Assembly (NCBI GenBank): GCA_030248065.1
Contig: JASAMV010003017.1
Location: 1 to 64,000 of the forward strand
DNA from: Rhynchonema sp. JSB1_4
Taxonomy: Eukaryota > Nematoda > Chromadorea > Monhysterida > Xyalidae
Reading direction: 5' to 3'
Length of the DNA: 64,000 bases
In this document: positions 33,715-44,493 of the stretch, piece by piece
Numbering within the stretch: the first letter of the stretch is position 1
Layout of the letters: the number at the start of each line of letters is the position of its first letter
The notes under the pieces: generated by a model
What the model saw: only the letters and a program-made list of their open reading frames with translations
What the model was told of the DNA's origin: nothing
Databases searched by the model: none
Position numbers and translations under genes: made by a program

Positions 33715-36093
33715 CAGGGTTGGGTTAAAAAAAAGTTGCCCACTTTTTCGGTTTTTAAAAATTTAAAAAGTAAGTTCACTTTTTTATTATTTCACAACTT
33801 TTTTTTTATTATTTTCCCCCTTTTTGTGGTGAAAATGCATGTTTTATGCATGTTTCTCCTTGTTTTTTCTCAAAAAATCGCCTTCGGCGCTTGTATTTCG
33901 CATCAGTACAATGTCATTACAAGGTTAAACAGTCCGTGGCTCTACTAAACAACCTAAGCAGCCGTCATTATGTGCGCATGCAGTTATTCTAGGAAGTCAA
34001 ATCTGCTTGAAGTCCAAAATTATCGTTCCAACACCGCGTGTTATGCCGCTGTTTTCATGTAACTTTGCTTAAAGGGCTCGGGACATAACCGAAGGAAGGG
34101 TAGCAGGACATATTGTTATATACCGTTGGAAAGCATTCCGACAGCCTATGTCACGCACAAATTTTAAGCTCCTTGGAGATTCGCTATCTCTTGGTAGGGC
34201 GACTTTTCGTTCCAGAAAAAAGTGAATTTTTGCACAACTTGGAACGTTCGGTGCAGAAACCCCAAATGAGCTGAAAGTCAAGTAACACGTGGATAGGATT
34301 ACAACAGCTTCTGCGTAACTTATCATCACAGTTTCCGTCGCTCAAGCCATTGCTTTACTTGGTGAGGGTGCGAAATGTTCCAAAAATCGGCCGTATTTTT
34401 CGCGAACACAAGTTTGTCCCTAAATTTTGAGGACACGCTTAGCGCTGCGGAAATAAGAATGCAATGGGAAAATAGAGCATCGTCGAAAGTACCAGAAAAT
34501 AAGGTTTTTAAATTTTTTAACTCATGGCTAGCTCCGTGACAGGCCTAAAAATGCATTAAATTGCCGCTAAACTAGGTGGTTACATTCATCGCCAGAATTG
34601 TGACACATAACGGCATCGCATTCGAAACAAAAAATTGAGAGAAGCGTCTGGTTTAACAACCTATCGAGGTCCGAAGACACCAACGTCTACAGATCTCTCG
34701 GGGCAGCCATACTAACCTGAATATGATATTGAGCTATAAATGCTTATTATTAATGGCTATTGCAAATGTAATTGCACCACACAATGTATCTTGAGAGTAG
34801 CTTTCGAACGATATATAACAAGCCCCAATAAATTTTTACGCTTAAGGGTAGAGGCCAAAAAATTGCTTTTTTGACGATTCTGGAATGAACCGTCACGTCA
34901 CCGTGTGCGGTTTCGGAATTGTGACCGTTTCTTGTCCATAGTAGGAGATAGTGTGGGCATGTCATATATCGTTCGATAGCTACATTGAAGCTACATCGTT
35001 TGATGGTATCAAATATGCAATAGTTCTTAACAGTAATGCCTTATAGCCAAATATCTTAATCAGGTTGGCATGGCTGCTGCATCCGGTCCATGGAGTTTGA
35101 AGTCTTGAAACTCGCCTAGATTGTTGGTGTGTGCGTTTATCTGACATTATCGTTTCCAATGCAATGCAATACGTGGCCTATTTACATCACAATTTCGTCA
35201 ATGAATGCAACTATGTAGTTTAGGGGTAATTTTTAGGTCTTTTTCGGCTTGTCACGCCGCTACCTAAGTGTTTATAAATTTAAAAACTTTATTTTCTGAT
35301 ACTTTCTGGAATGCTCTATTTTTCTATTGCATTTTCATTTCTGCAACACAAAGCGCGGCCTCAAAATTTAGAGACAAACTTGTGTTTTCGAAAAACGTGG
35401 CCGATTTTTGGAACGTTTCGCACCCTCGCCGAGTGAAGCAATGCTGTGAGCGACTGAAGTTGTCATGATAAGTTATCCAGAAGCTGTTGTAATGCTATCC
35501 ACGTGTTACTTGACTTTCAACTCATTTGGGGTTTTTGCACCGGTCGTTTCAAGTTGTGAAAAAATTCCCTTTTTCTGGAACGAAAATTCGCTCTACCAGG
35601 AGGTAGCGAATCTCCAAGGAGCTTAAAATTTGTGCGTGAAATAGGCAGTCGGAATGCTTTCCAACGATGTGTAACAATATGTCCTGCTACCCTTCCTTCG
35701 GTTATGTCCCGAGCCCTTTAAAAAAATGTGCCAATCATTTACCTTTCCCATGACATCACTTTCCCTTCACTTTTTATACTACAATCTACAGATGTTGGTA
35801 CATATGGTGGACAGGCTATCCCCAACGCGCATTGTCACGTTATCTGGCTCATTGTAAAAAAATATAGCCTCGCTACCGCCCGTTTGTGAACACAACTGGT
35901 CGGTGTGAACTATTCCTATATTCTCAAGTGCAATCAAATATACTTACAAAAATTTTCGGCAATTTTTCACGTTGAGAACCGAAATTTTTGTGGTCCGGAA
36001 TAAAAAAAAGTAAATCTTGAAAAAATTTTTTAAAAATTCAAAAAAAGTTAAAAAAAAAGTTCGATAATAAAAAAATTTTTTAATCCAACCCTG
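33715..36093. mobile_element. 2.4-kb hAT-type element, CAGGGTTGGGT ends
   Basis: Begins CAGGGTTGGGTTAAAAAAAA and ends TTTTTTAATCCAACCCTG, with a perfect 8-bp duplication GCTGCGTG (33707-33714, 36094-36101). Much of its length is a second, TTAA-flanked element (34073-35717). No transposase ORF survives. Confidence 0.87.
34073..35717. mobile_element. TTAA-flanked foldback element, AGGGCTCGGGAC ends
   Basis: Ends AGGGCTCGGGACATAACCGA and its inverse lie between TTAA words (34069-34072 and 35718-35721). The inverted arms extend about 480 bp on each side, through TTGGAAAGCATTCCGACAGC, AACACGTGGATAGGATTAC and AAATTTTGAGGACA. TTAA targets are the signature of piggyBac-type transposition; with no transposase visible, that assignment is inference. 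Confidence 0.7.
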
Positions 36094-36369
36094 GCTGCGT
36101 GCGTTACTTTGGTCAATAATTGTTACCGACACTGCACAAAAAACTGGCATATTGTCAGTGGAATTTGTAAACACTCTAAAAACATGTGGATACTGTATCT
36201 TGCGCGAACCTGTGGATTTGTCACAGGAAAAAAATGCATAATCTAGATGCGTTCTAGATTCTGCCTAAATCTGCCTAAATGCACCTAGATGCAAAGCGCG
36301 CGCTGGGAGGCTGCCTGGTGGCGTGCTCAAGGGAAAAGCTTCGCGAATTTAACATAGCACTGCAGCATG

Positions 36370-36589
36370 TATAGTCCGACAACAGTCAATGCAGAATTTA
36401 TGTCCACTGCCTTGCCTGATCCGCAAAGCACATAATGCGTGATGCAACATTACAAACACACCCACAGAGCCAGCCAACACACAAGCAGGCTGTGTGTCCG
36501 TGTTTGTAATGTTGCATCACGCGTTATGTGCTTTGCGAATCAGGCAACGCAATAAATAAAAATTCTGCATTAGCTATTGTTGGACTATA
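36370..36589. mobile_element. 220-bp near-palindromic MITE, TATAGTCCGAC ends
   Basis: The left half TATAGTCCGACAACAGTCAA ... GATCCGCAAAGCACATAATG is mirrored by the right half ending GTTGGACTATA. The arms nearly meet, leaving a small loop around CACACAAGCAGG. It abuts the next MITE with only ATGTA-like sequence between. Confidence 0.82.
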
Positions 36590-36593
36590 TGTA

Positions 36594-36848
36594 TTAGTCG
36601 CACAATGACTGAATCAGAATTCACCTACCCTGATTTTCAGATTCAACATTAACGACTATGGTACTTGTATTTTTGACAAAGCATTTTCACCTGAAAATAA
36701 TCCAGCAGTTGCTGCAGTTCTGACACATTTTACTGACTGCATGGTATGTGTGTGATCGCACAACGCAACGTCATTGCCCAGTCACTTTCATGCTTCACGG
36801 TTCAGGACAAAAAATTGACCAATTATTATAAAAGCATTGTGCGACCAA
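36594..36848. mobile_element. MITE, TTGGTCGCAC family, copy 3
   Basis: Left end TTAGTCGCACAATGAC after TA; right end CATTGTGCGACCAA before TA. Interior family words: CATTTTCACCTGAAAATAA and GCACAACGCAACGTCATTGC. Confidence 0.82.
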
Positions 36849-36869
36849 TACCTTATGTAGACTTTGATA

Positions 36870-37085
36870 CAGCGTTGGGCAACAAAAAAAATTTAAAAAA
36901 AAATTTTTTTTTAAAAAGGTTATTGAAAAATTAAAAAAAAAATTTTTTTTAAATTTTTCGGGGGAACAAAATGTTCTAAAACGTCCAAAAATGGCCTTTT
37001 TGGGGGTTATTTTTTGTCATTTTTTCTCAAGGGTCGAAAAATTTTCTTCACAAAATCACTTTTGGGGCATGTATTTGGTATCTAA
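36870..37085. mobile_element. fragment of a CAGGGTTGGGC-type hAT element
   Basis: Left end CAGCGTTGGGCAACAAAAAA followed by A/T runs and TTTTGGGGGTTATTTTTTGT. No matching right end was found before the next MITE, so the element is truncated or the end has decayed. Confidence 0.45.
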
Positions 37086-37295
37086 GATGCCCCAAATGAT
37101 GTTATTATACCTTCCCGTGATACATGAGACACAGTATGCATGTACTTACATGGTACTTTGATGTCATACCCCATCGGGTCGGTCATATACGACTGATTCA
37201 GCGACCCGACAAGTATTTCTGCAGCTTATATTCTCAATTCTGTATGGTTTATGAGTGAATCTTGCTTATTCGACCACAAACTGTTGTGTGTGATA

Positions 37296-37570
37296 TTGGT
37301 CGCACAATGACTTTATAAGAATTGGTCAAATTTTTTTCCTGAATCGCAAAGCAGGCAAGCGGCAGGGCAATGACGTTGCGTTGCGCGATCACACACAAAA
37401 CACGTAGTAAATAGAATGTTTCAGACCTGCGGCAACGTGGTTGATCTGCTAGATTATTTTCAGCTGAAAATGTTTTGTGAGAATCACAAATAGCGCAGTT
37501 GTTAAGAGTGACTGAACGTGAAAATCAGGATTGATTTTGATGAATTCTTATATGGTCATTGTGCGACCAA
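37296..37570. mobile_element. MITE, TTGGTCGCAC family, copy 4 (inverted interior)
   Basis: TTGGTCGCACAATGAC and its inverse, each bordered by TA; 275 bp. The interior runs in the opposite sense to copies 1 and 3 (GCAATGACGTTGCGTTGCG comes first). Confidence 0.85.
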
Positions 37571-37734
37571 TACCACAGAGCAGCAATCATAGGTCCATAA
37601 CAAGCACAGACTGCTGGATCGCATCGAAATGGCGTAAACACCTTTCATAAGTGATGCAAACCAAGTCACAAATATGAGTTGTTTGAGAAAACCGATTGAC
37701 TTGTGGTTGCGGTTGATTGAATTCATTATGTGTG

Positions 37735-38192
37735 TTTTCCTTGTCGGACGAAGTACCGCAATACAACTGTTATACACAATTTATCTGACGTTTCGTGCCC
37801 AACTGGTGCACTTCTTCAGAGATATCTGCAAACAACGTAAAGAAAGTCAGAAAACCGCAAACAAGGCAAAAATTGCAAAACACAGTGAACTTTGAATAAA
37901 ACCAAAAAACGCAAAGCAGCGCACAGTAAACACCAAAGCAGACACATGAACGCGCAACATCACGTTGTTATGGAGAAGATTATATTGTGATGGCGTGCGC
38001 CCAGGCGTCTGAAGTTTGAAAGCCCGCGTTCTCATTAAGGGAAGGTCTGAGCCGTTTGATGTGCAGCGCTTCGAGCACCTTGCGCTTGTTCGTGTTGTGT
38101 TCGGAGTCGAGGATGCGCACTTGATCAGGCCGAATGCAGCGCGGCAATTTGAATCTGTTGAGTCCGTTTAGGCTGTGATCAGGAAATTGTCG
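37735..38192 (-). repeat. inverted partial copy of the Penelope-like element 3' end
   Basis: 38036-38192 is the inverse of 38885-39041, covering the last ~50 codons of the ORF. It then diverges into another C-terminus (ending AHAITI and a stop) and a different 3' region. That region reaches TTATGTGTGTTTTCCTTGTC; the inverse of this word stands after the second 3' copy near 48930. Penelope-like elements often carry such inverted or tandem partial copies at their ends. Confidence 0.7.
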
Positions 38193-39126
38193 AATATATT
38201 ATTACTATCTATTATTATCTCACATTAACAGTGTCGATGCTGATTTGCATTTCACAATGGAAATGGAAGAGAATGGATCTATCCCATTTCTGGACATCCA
38301 AATCACGCGGGTCGGCGATCGACTAAAGACGGCTGTCTATCGAAAGCCTGCGTCAGCCAACAAACAGTTAAACTTCTGTTCATCTATGCCAAGGCACGTG
38401 GCCAAATCAGTTGTGAATGCGCAATGGAATCGAGCTCTCAAATACTGTATCGACAAACGAGAATTAAACGCCGAACTATCATTCGTCACCGATGCGCTAA
38501 TGCAATGTGGATACCCCAGACCATTCATCAATGCACAAGTCAACAAACCGCAAACAGCCAAACAGAAACGTGTTCGCAATCCAACAGTCGTCTTGCCCTA
38601 TAATGGGGTGGTCTCACTTCAAATGCGACAGTTACTGTCATCCAACAACATCGATGTTGCATTTCAACAAGCCAATCAGCTTGAGCGCACACTGTACTAC
38701 AGAAACGTGAAACATCAGCCAGTTGACAAGATGGATCGTTGTGGTGTGGTCTATGAGATCACATGCACATGTGGAAAAAAGTACATTGGTGAAACCCAGC
38801 AGAAACTGGCATCACGCATTGAGCAACACGGGGCTGGTGCTCGTCACCCAACCCAGCCTAATCCATCCGGGATGAGTGTGCATCTTCGACAATTTCCTGA
38901 TCACAGCCTAAACGGACTCAACAGATTCAAATTGCCGCGCTACATTCGGCCTGATCAAGTGCGCATCCTCGACTCCGAACACAACACGAACAAGCGCAAG
39001 GTGCTCGAAGCGCTGCACATCAAGCGGCTCAGACCTTCCCTTAATGAGAACGCGGTATTTTTAAATTTCAGACGCCTGGGCGCACGTGCTGTTGAAGTCG
39101 ACTTCGGGGTGCTTTTCGTGCGATAA
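38179..39126 (+). pseudogene. Penelope-like element: RT C-terminus plus GIY-YIG endonuclease
   Basis: Open from the stop at 38176 to TAA at 39124; the first usable ATG is at 38257. The start reads SVDADLHFTMEMEENGSIPF and LDIQI, the conserved segment after the RT catalytic core in Penelope-like elements. A linker and then the GIY-YIG nuclease follow: MDRCGVVYEITCTCGKKYIG with the paired GVVY/YIG motif, and SRIEQH with the catalytic-type Arg and His nearby. The RT fingers and palm are missing, so the copy is 5'-truncated and inactive. It is preceded by an inverted partial copy and followed by its 3' UTR to about 39433. Confidence 0.82.
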
Positions 39127-39433
39127 GTGAAAGCGAAACAGCCAGCTCGATTGCTGGGCTTGTCTTGTCGGTTTTTGTGCTTGCTTGCCTGAGACCGTTT
39201 GCTTGTGCTTCTTTATTGCAGGAAAGCGGGTGACTGGAAAGTCACCAGGATCAAACCGCGCCGTCCGATTTGCCATCGGGAGGCGTGTGGATTTTGGTCC
39301 GGGGCTGACTTGCGCGCTGAGACGGTCACTTCGGCGTGACTCCTGTCGGTCCGGGTGCGTTGCTGACTGCCTGGCGAGTGGCAGAAGGTGGCGTGCTCAA
39401 GTGCATCTGCCCCGTCGACGAGCTCCCTAGGGC
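39085..39433. repeat. Penelope-like 3' end, direct repeat copy 1
   Basis: 349 bp starting CGTGCTGTTGAAGTCGACTT, the last 13 codons and the 3' UTR, ending AGCTCCCTAGGGC. It is almost identical to 48572-48919. Confidence 0.85.
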
Positions 39434-39859
39434 GGGACCAGATCACAAGTGGTGAGCCCGAGTTTTTCAATTTCTTTCTTTCACTCGATCCGGGGGGGTA
39501 CTTGGACAGTACCTGGTTGAACCCCAGTAAATCGAAGTGATTTTTGCTTATTTTGTTTGACTTTGATATCAAAGCAAGTTCCCAAGATCGGGCGGACAGA
39601 ACCGCCGGCAAATTTTTGGTAAAAACCCCGATTTTCGCGGCAAAATCCAGGTCGGGGGGCTGTGGGTTGCGCTACCCGCCGCCAGTAACTGGTTGTCTGT
39701 TTGTTTGGCTGATTCCGTGCGTTGCTAGCACGTGATTGCTTGTTGTGTCGTTCCACACAAGCAAGAGCCAAACAGCAGCTGGACAAATCAGTTGGTAAAT
39801 ATGTTAAATCGGGAGATTCCGACGTGATTTTGCTTGTTTGACCGATTTTGACAAATTTT

Positions 39860-40791
39860 ATGGATTTTCGGCCCGAAAAATCAGCCATGCACAGGCTGAC
39901 CAATATGTTGGGCTTGAACAGGTCGCCAACGTCCGGGCGGCCGACTGTGACCTGCATAATGCGCAAACAGTCGGGGCACGATGTTAAAAACTGTCCGCTG
40001 ATGGCCAGTATCAGGCGAAATCATGGCCAAAATGTGTCCCCAGACGAAAATCGTGTGCCCGGGGTGCCGGTCGATGAAAACGGTCAGGAAGCAGTTGCTG
40101 AAGCTGGGGGCAGTCGTGCCACAGCTGCAGCTGCGCAAACACAACATTTTCGTGGCGGGGACGACATGGAATTGACCCACGGGGCTGTGGGCGAAATGCA
40201 GGCCGGGCCGGCCGGATTGCCGGCTGGGGCTGAGGCGGCAGACGAACAAGCCGTTGTCGATGAAAATCAGCCCGGCCCATCCACCCGACCAGATATTGTT
40301 GTGCCCCGGCGGAGCACCAGACAGGACAGCAGACTGGCTGAAAATGAGAGATTTATTGCCAGTGCTGCCGAATACAACCAAAAAGCCAAGCGCGCCTTGG
40401 ACAGGCTTGGCATTGACATGAATGACATGCCGGGTGCGGGGCCTGGTTTGACGTCGACTCCCAATCCCCCACGGCCCGCACCCAGGCCGATGACTCCCCA
40501 CCAAAATCAGCCCATTTTTGCGGAGCAGCAAGTCGAATATCCGCAACAGCAACAAAATTTGGCCGCCGAGTGCCAAAATCAGAACGCGCCAAACTTGATC
40601 GTCACGCCCAGGCCTGTGGCATCGGGGGGGGGGATGCCAGACCGCAGTCGACTCTACGTGAGTTCGAACATGCCACGGGCAGAGGTGCAATGTTGCTGCC
40701 CGAGCCGCTGTCCCCACCAGACCTGACAGGGGACAACCGACCACACATGATTTTCCGCCAAATTGACGATGGCGTGTTTGTGAACTGGTGA
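39860..40791 (+). pseudogene. ORF1 of an unrecognised retroelement, frameshift at a G-run
   Basis: ATG at 39860 opens about 255 codons. The N-terminus has MRKQSGHDVKNCP, a possible partial zinc-knuckle-like segment. An acidic Ala/Gly/Gln-rich middle follows, then AEYNQKAKRALDRLGIDMND, Pro-rich stretches and QQQQ. At ten Gs (40624-40633) the frame is lost, and the adjacent frame continues to a stop at 40791 (LPEPLSPPDLTGDNRPHM). The break could be mutation, sequencing error in the homopolymer or programmed slippage. The composition is gag-like but I recognise no family. It is followed after about 330 bases by ORF2. Confidence 0.5.
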
Positions 40792-41791
40792 CAACATATT
40801 AACTCTATTATGCCTTGTATTATACATTCATTCTGGTGTACCACATGATACCCTTGTGTTCCTCCACTTAACCTATTCTCTTTCTTTCTTTTTCCAATAA
40901 TTCAGTTCGTCCAGTGTTGGTTTTCGGAGTTCGTTTGGAGTTGTTCCTTAGTTGTGTTGGGCGCGATTGCGCTGCCTTTGTGATTTTACTTACTAATAAA
41001 ACCTAACGAGAAAGTCGGAACGCGGAAATCCTATTTGTGTGTTTAATAATCGGAGATAATCCGGCCGTCAGGAGAATCTGTCGGTTCGTTTGGCGATTGA
41101 AATCCCCATATTATTGGCATGGAGGAACTGGCTATGGAGGAGCCGGAGGCTTCACCGTTGCAACAGGCTGAGGCCGAGGACGTGGATTCTGTGAACGAAC
41201 CACCATCGCAGGGCTCTGGTGAAATCCGCTCAGACTCAGACGGATTCGAGGTTTTGCATGAGGAGACCTATGCACAAATGCCTGACGATGTGGTCTGGTA
41301 CGACCCCACACTCAAACCCGAATATCGCGTGTCACTCAAATTTCTGAAACCGCGATCACAAATCTACACTCGAGTGATGGATGAGTACAATTTGATTGAC
41401 CCATTGTCACGTGGCTTGACACATGGCCACTGGGGGGGGCCGACCGTACTCACAATTCGCTGTTCAGTTGAACCCGGACAAAGATGGCTTGAATGCCAAG
41501 GAGCGCGTGTCGGCTTGGAACAAGCTGACCTTGCAAGAACAGCTCAATATGGCCAAATATCCGACGATGGCGCCAAACACGGGCGTGAAAATGAATCTGT
41601 ACGACATGCCAATCGTACACTGGGTTGTGTTCCAGTCCATCAAGTGCTGTGAACGCTGCACGGCTGACGTGTACTGGAATGATGAAACTCAGGAGGATGA
41701 ATGCTGCAATCCGCAATGCTATGAACCCATGCTGGATGATGCCACGCGTGAGGTCATTGAGCCCAGCCAGTTCCAGGGCACGATACAACAG

Positions 41792-42092
41792 TGTAGTGAC
41801 AATTCATGCACGTGAACTTCAGTGGTATGTTGTGTCTGAGCTACAGCTCATGACTTTGTGATAAGAGCGTATTTCTCTTGCAAACAGCCTAGCATGCACA
41901 GTTGGGAACTTGTGGAACTTGTGTGTATACATTGTGACGAAGTTAGATTCAAGTCAGCTTGTGTTATATTCAACGTGTGTGTATTCGTATATCCGACCCG
42001 ATATTGTGTATATTCAATACCGACCACTCAATATACCTGGACAGTATAAACTTCAACACCATGCCAAGGGGACTCTATCCATCGTCACAATA
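41792..42092 (+). repeat. 5' LTR of the BEL/Pao-like element
   Basis: TGTAGTGACAATTCATGCAC to CATCGTCACAATA. It contains TATATCCGACCCGATATTG and GACAGTATAAACTTC. After it comes AGCTGGCATCCCC; a related AGCTGGCATCC stands before the gag ATG at 44455. Confidence 0.9.
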
Positions 42093-42814
42093 GCTGGCAT
42101 CCCCACTCTACCAATCGACAACCAGTCTCTCTCTCTCATCTTCATCTCAATAGTCAATTGGATGCTACAACCGGTCAGCAATAGTCGAGTGATGTCAACG
42201 CAACGAACTGCAACGAAATCGATGGTCGAGTCGAAACCCCGCGATGTTACCCACCAGAAATCGAGCGCACGAAGCGCACCTGGGAAATGTTCAAATGGAA
42301 TGGTCGAAACTGGCTGCTCTGCACCACGGGCGTGCACCAGCTACATGAAATCTGCTCTGCACTGTGGACTTGTGCATCAGATATCAAGCCGACATGCTGT
42401 CTGCGGTAGAGGGTGCTGGGCCGATTGGGATTCGTGCACCGGGCCGAGGCCAAAGACAGTTTGGAGTGCCACAGCTGGATCCATTGAGAGCCTGTGGTAT
42501 CTCAAGGCATCTGAACTGGTTGGGTTTGACACCAATTGTGATTATTGATGCATATTCACAACCTTTGGAAATATTCCTTTGAGACGTGCATATTCAGTTC
42601 TGTCTGAGTCTCAATATGAGGCGGGGAGGATGTTGTGACAACTTTGTGTGGGCTAATGTTGTGACTAGGCAGCATGTGAGCTTAGAACACTCACATGACT
42701 GATAACAGCTTGTGAACGCTTATAATGTGTGATCTTACGTTGCATGTTCAGTTGCAGTGCAGTTCGGACTTGTGTATCTTGTGAATGTAAAATGTACATA
42801 ACTTTCGTCGCGAC
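42093..42814 (+). pseudogene. unassigned internal debris and second LTR-like start
   Basis: 42240-42420 has one open frame (RTWEMFKWNGRNWLLCTTGV) and 42364-42582 another (LDPLRACGISRHLNWLGLTP); neither is assigned to a domain. At 42620-42640 GGCGGGGAGGATGTTGTGAC looks like a BEL polypurine tract followed by a different LTR start (42633). This LTR is incomplete: it runs into the pol fragment at about 42815 without an inverted terminus. Confidence 0.45.
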
Positions 42815-43385
42815 ATGAGCATGTCTGGTCTGACGGTGGTGCATACTACATTGGGACCGGTTTTGACTGGGGCTGAAGTGGCCCAAAATGTGATTCAAAC
42901 GACCGCACAATCTGTTTTCGTGTATCATGTGATGGCCAAAGCTCCGGACGATGAAATGTTGGTCCTAACGGAGCCGAATCCGACAAAGCATCTTAATGAG
43001 GAACAGATGTGGTCTTTGGATGTGATTGGTGTCAAAGACGATCCGGTTGAGTCAAATGATGACAAAGCGTTGATCAAATTTCGTGAAACAATGAAAATCC
43101 TCGACAATGGTTCAATTGAGGTTGGTTTTCCGTGGAAGGAAGAACCACCTAATGTGGCCGATCATTACGGTCTGGCACTGGCGCAGTTTCGTAGCCAAGG
43201 AAGAAGGCTGGCGAAAAATGAGGAACTGTTGAAGGCAGTTGACGGTGTGAGGCAAACGTACGAACACGAAATGTACATTGAAGAAGCGCCAGTCGTGCCT
43301 GATGGACCGGTGTCGTATCATTCGTGGTCGTGCATTCATACGCCCGAGAAGGCCACAACGAAGGCCAGAATTGTGTCGAACGGCT

Positions 43386-43649
43386 TGTGATCCTCCAAGC
43401 CACACCACCAAACATATGGACACGGCAGGGGTTGAACCTGCGTCTTCCGGCTGTTCTAACCAACTGAACTACGCGTCCGTCTGGCTGGCGTGCTTGAGCG
43501 TGCTCTTATACCTATGCAGCACCAAACGACTGCACGAACAAGGTATAACGTGTAACGCACACTAGCGCGTATACACACACAGCCTCAGTCAGTGTAACAC
43601 ACACTACTTCACGGGCTGTAGCATAGGTCAACGGATGACCACGATCACA
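43386..43649. repeat. TRIM left LTR
   Basis: TGTGATC to GATCACA, 264 bp. It contains the tRNA-like segment (43417-43478) and CTTATACCTATGCAG. Confidence 0.87.
43417..43478 (-). pseudogene. tRNA-like segment lacking the anticodon arm, LTR copy 1
   Basis: Read on the minus strand, the acceptor stem GGACGCG pairs with CGTGTCC (one G-U). The D-arm is GTTC-AGTTGGTTA-GAAC, and the T-arm GCAGG-TTCAACC-CCTGC is complete. Only about 11 bases lie between D and T arms, so the anticodon loop and half its stem are missing. The Pol III A box (TAGTTCAGTTGG) and B box (GGTTCAACCCC) remain recognisable. It cannot decode but could act as an internal promoter. Confidence 0.7.
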
Positions 43650-43858
43650 CCACCTCCCCTTTTACGAAAGGTTCGGCCTCGAACCGACACTCTCTGTGAA
43701 CCAGCGCAACGTGGCCCACAAGGAACTACGCACAAATGTACGCAAATCAACTTGTGTCCCGTCCACACGTAGCGCCACCTCCCCCTCTCAGAAGGTCTGA
43801 CCCCAGACCGGCTCCTTGGCCGCAACTGCGGGTTGGTTCACTTGTCGGGCTCAACAAT

Positions 43859-44122
43859 TGTGATCCTCCAAGCCACACCACCAAACATATGGACACGGCA
43901 GGGGTTGAACCTGCGTCTTCCGGCTGTTCTAACCAACTGAACTACGCGTCCGTCTGGCTGGCGTGCTTGAGCGTGCTCTTATACCTATGCAGCACCAAAC
44001 GACTGCACGAACAAGGTATAACGTGTAACGCACACTAGCGCGTATACACACACAGCCTCAGTCAGTGTAACACACACTACTTCACGGGCTGTAGCATAGG
44101 TCAACGGATGACCACGATCACA
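43859..44122. repeat. TRIM right LTR
   Basis: Same 264-bp sequence as the left LTR except for possible single changes. The tRNA-like segment is at 43890-43951 (minus). Confidence 0.87.
43890..43951 (-). pseudogene. tRNA-like segment, LTR copy 2
   Basis: Identical to 43417-43478, offset by 473 bp within the second LTR. Confidence 0.7.
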
Positions 44123-44493
44123 TGCTCATTGCGAGCAGGCAAAAATGACCGCAGCATCAATGACGCTATGTTTCGCGGTCCGGTCGATTTGCCAAACATG
44201 TGTGGGCTCATCTTGAAGTTTCGAACGTACAAGTTCTACATCATGGCAGATCTCGCCAAGGCCTTCATGAAATTGAGGTTGAGGAAGGAGGATCGTGACA
44301 TGACGCGATTCCTGTACTGGAAAGACCCGTCAAAGACAGATCAGGTCGAAGACAACATTCGCGTGATGCGATATGCGGTGGTGTTGTTCGGTTTCGTTGC
44401 ATCACCGTGGTTGTTGATGGAATCGCTGAGATTCATGTTGCGTGAGAAGAAAACAATAGCTGGCATCCTACTAACGGAACGAATCCGCAGCTA

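Larger units (their letters stand above)
43386..44122. mobile_element. TRIM: miniature LTR element with tRNA-like segment in its LTRs
   Basis: Two 264-bp direct repeats (43386-43649 and 43859-44122), practically identical, start TGTGATCCTCC and end CACGATCACA, giving the inverted termini TGTGATC/GATCACA. The 209-bp interior has two similar short hairpin segments (GGTTCGGCCTCGAACC and GGTCTGACCCCAGACC) and no ORF. The flanks GGCT and TGCT suggest a 4-5-bp target duplication. It interrupts the BEL RT frame. Confidence 0.85.
42815..44460 (+). pseudogene. BEL/Pao pol fragment (protease-RT linker and start of RT), split by a TRIM
   Basis: 42815-43385 reads SGLTVVHTTLGPVLTGAE (end of protease region), then EQMWSLDVIGVKDDP, GFPWKEEPPNVADHYGLALA and YHSWSCIHTPEKATTKARIV, the standard BEL order leading into the RT. 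A 737-bp TRIM interrupts it. RT resumes at about 44126 with RSINDAMFRGPVDLPNMCG and the motif-A region IMADLAKAFMKLRLRKEDRD. The fragment ends near 44452, before the catalytic YxDD box, where gag leader sequence begins. It is therefore inactive. Confidence 0.8.

Noticed and set aside
39481..40744. Long minus-strand ORFs (161 and 287 codons) opposite ORF1
   Set aside because: Shadows of the plus-strand gag-like ORF; composition is low complexity and without domains.
41910..42548. 212-codon plus ORF starting inside the 5' LTR
   Set aside because: Begins in LTR sequence, runs across debris and has no recognisable domain; the 3' LTR carries the same start with a different continuation.
43417..43478. 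Functional tRNA gene
   Set aside because: The anticodon arm is missing and the sequence is duplicated inside LTRs.
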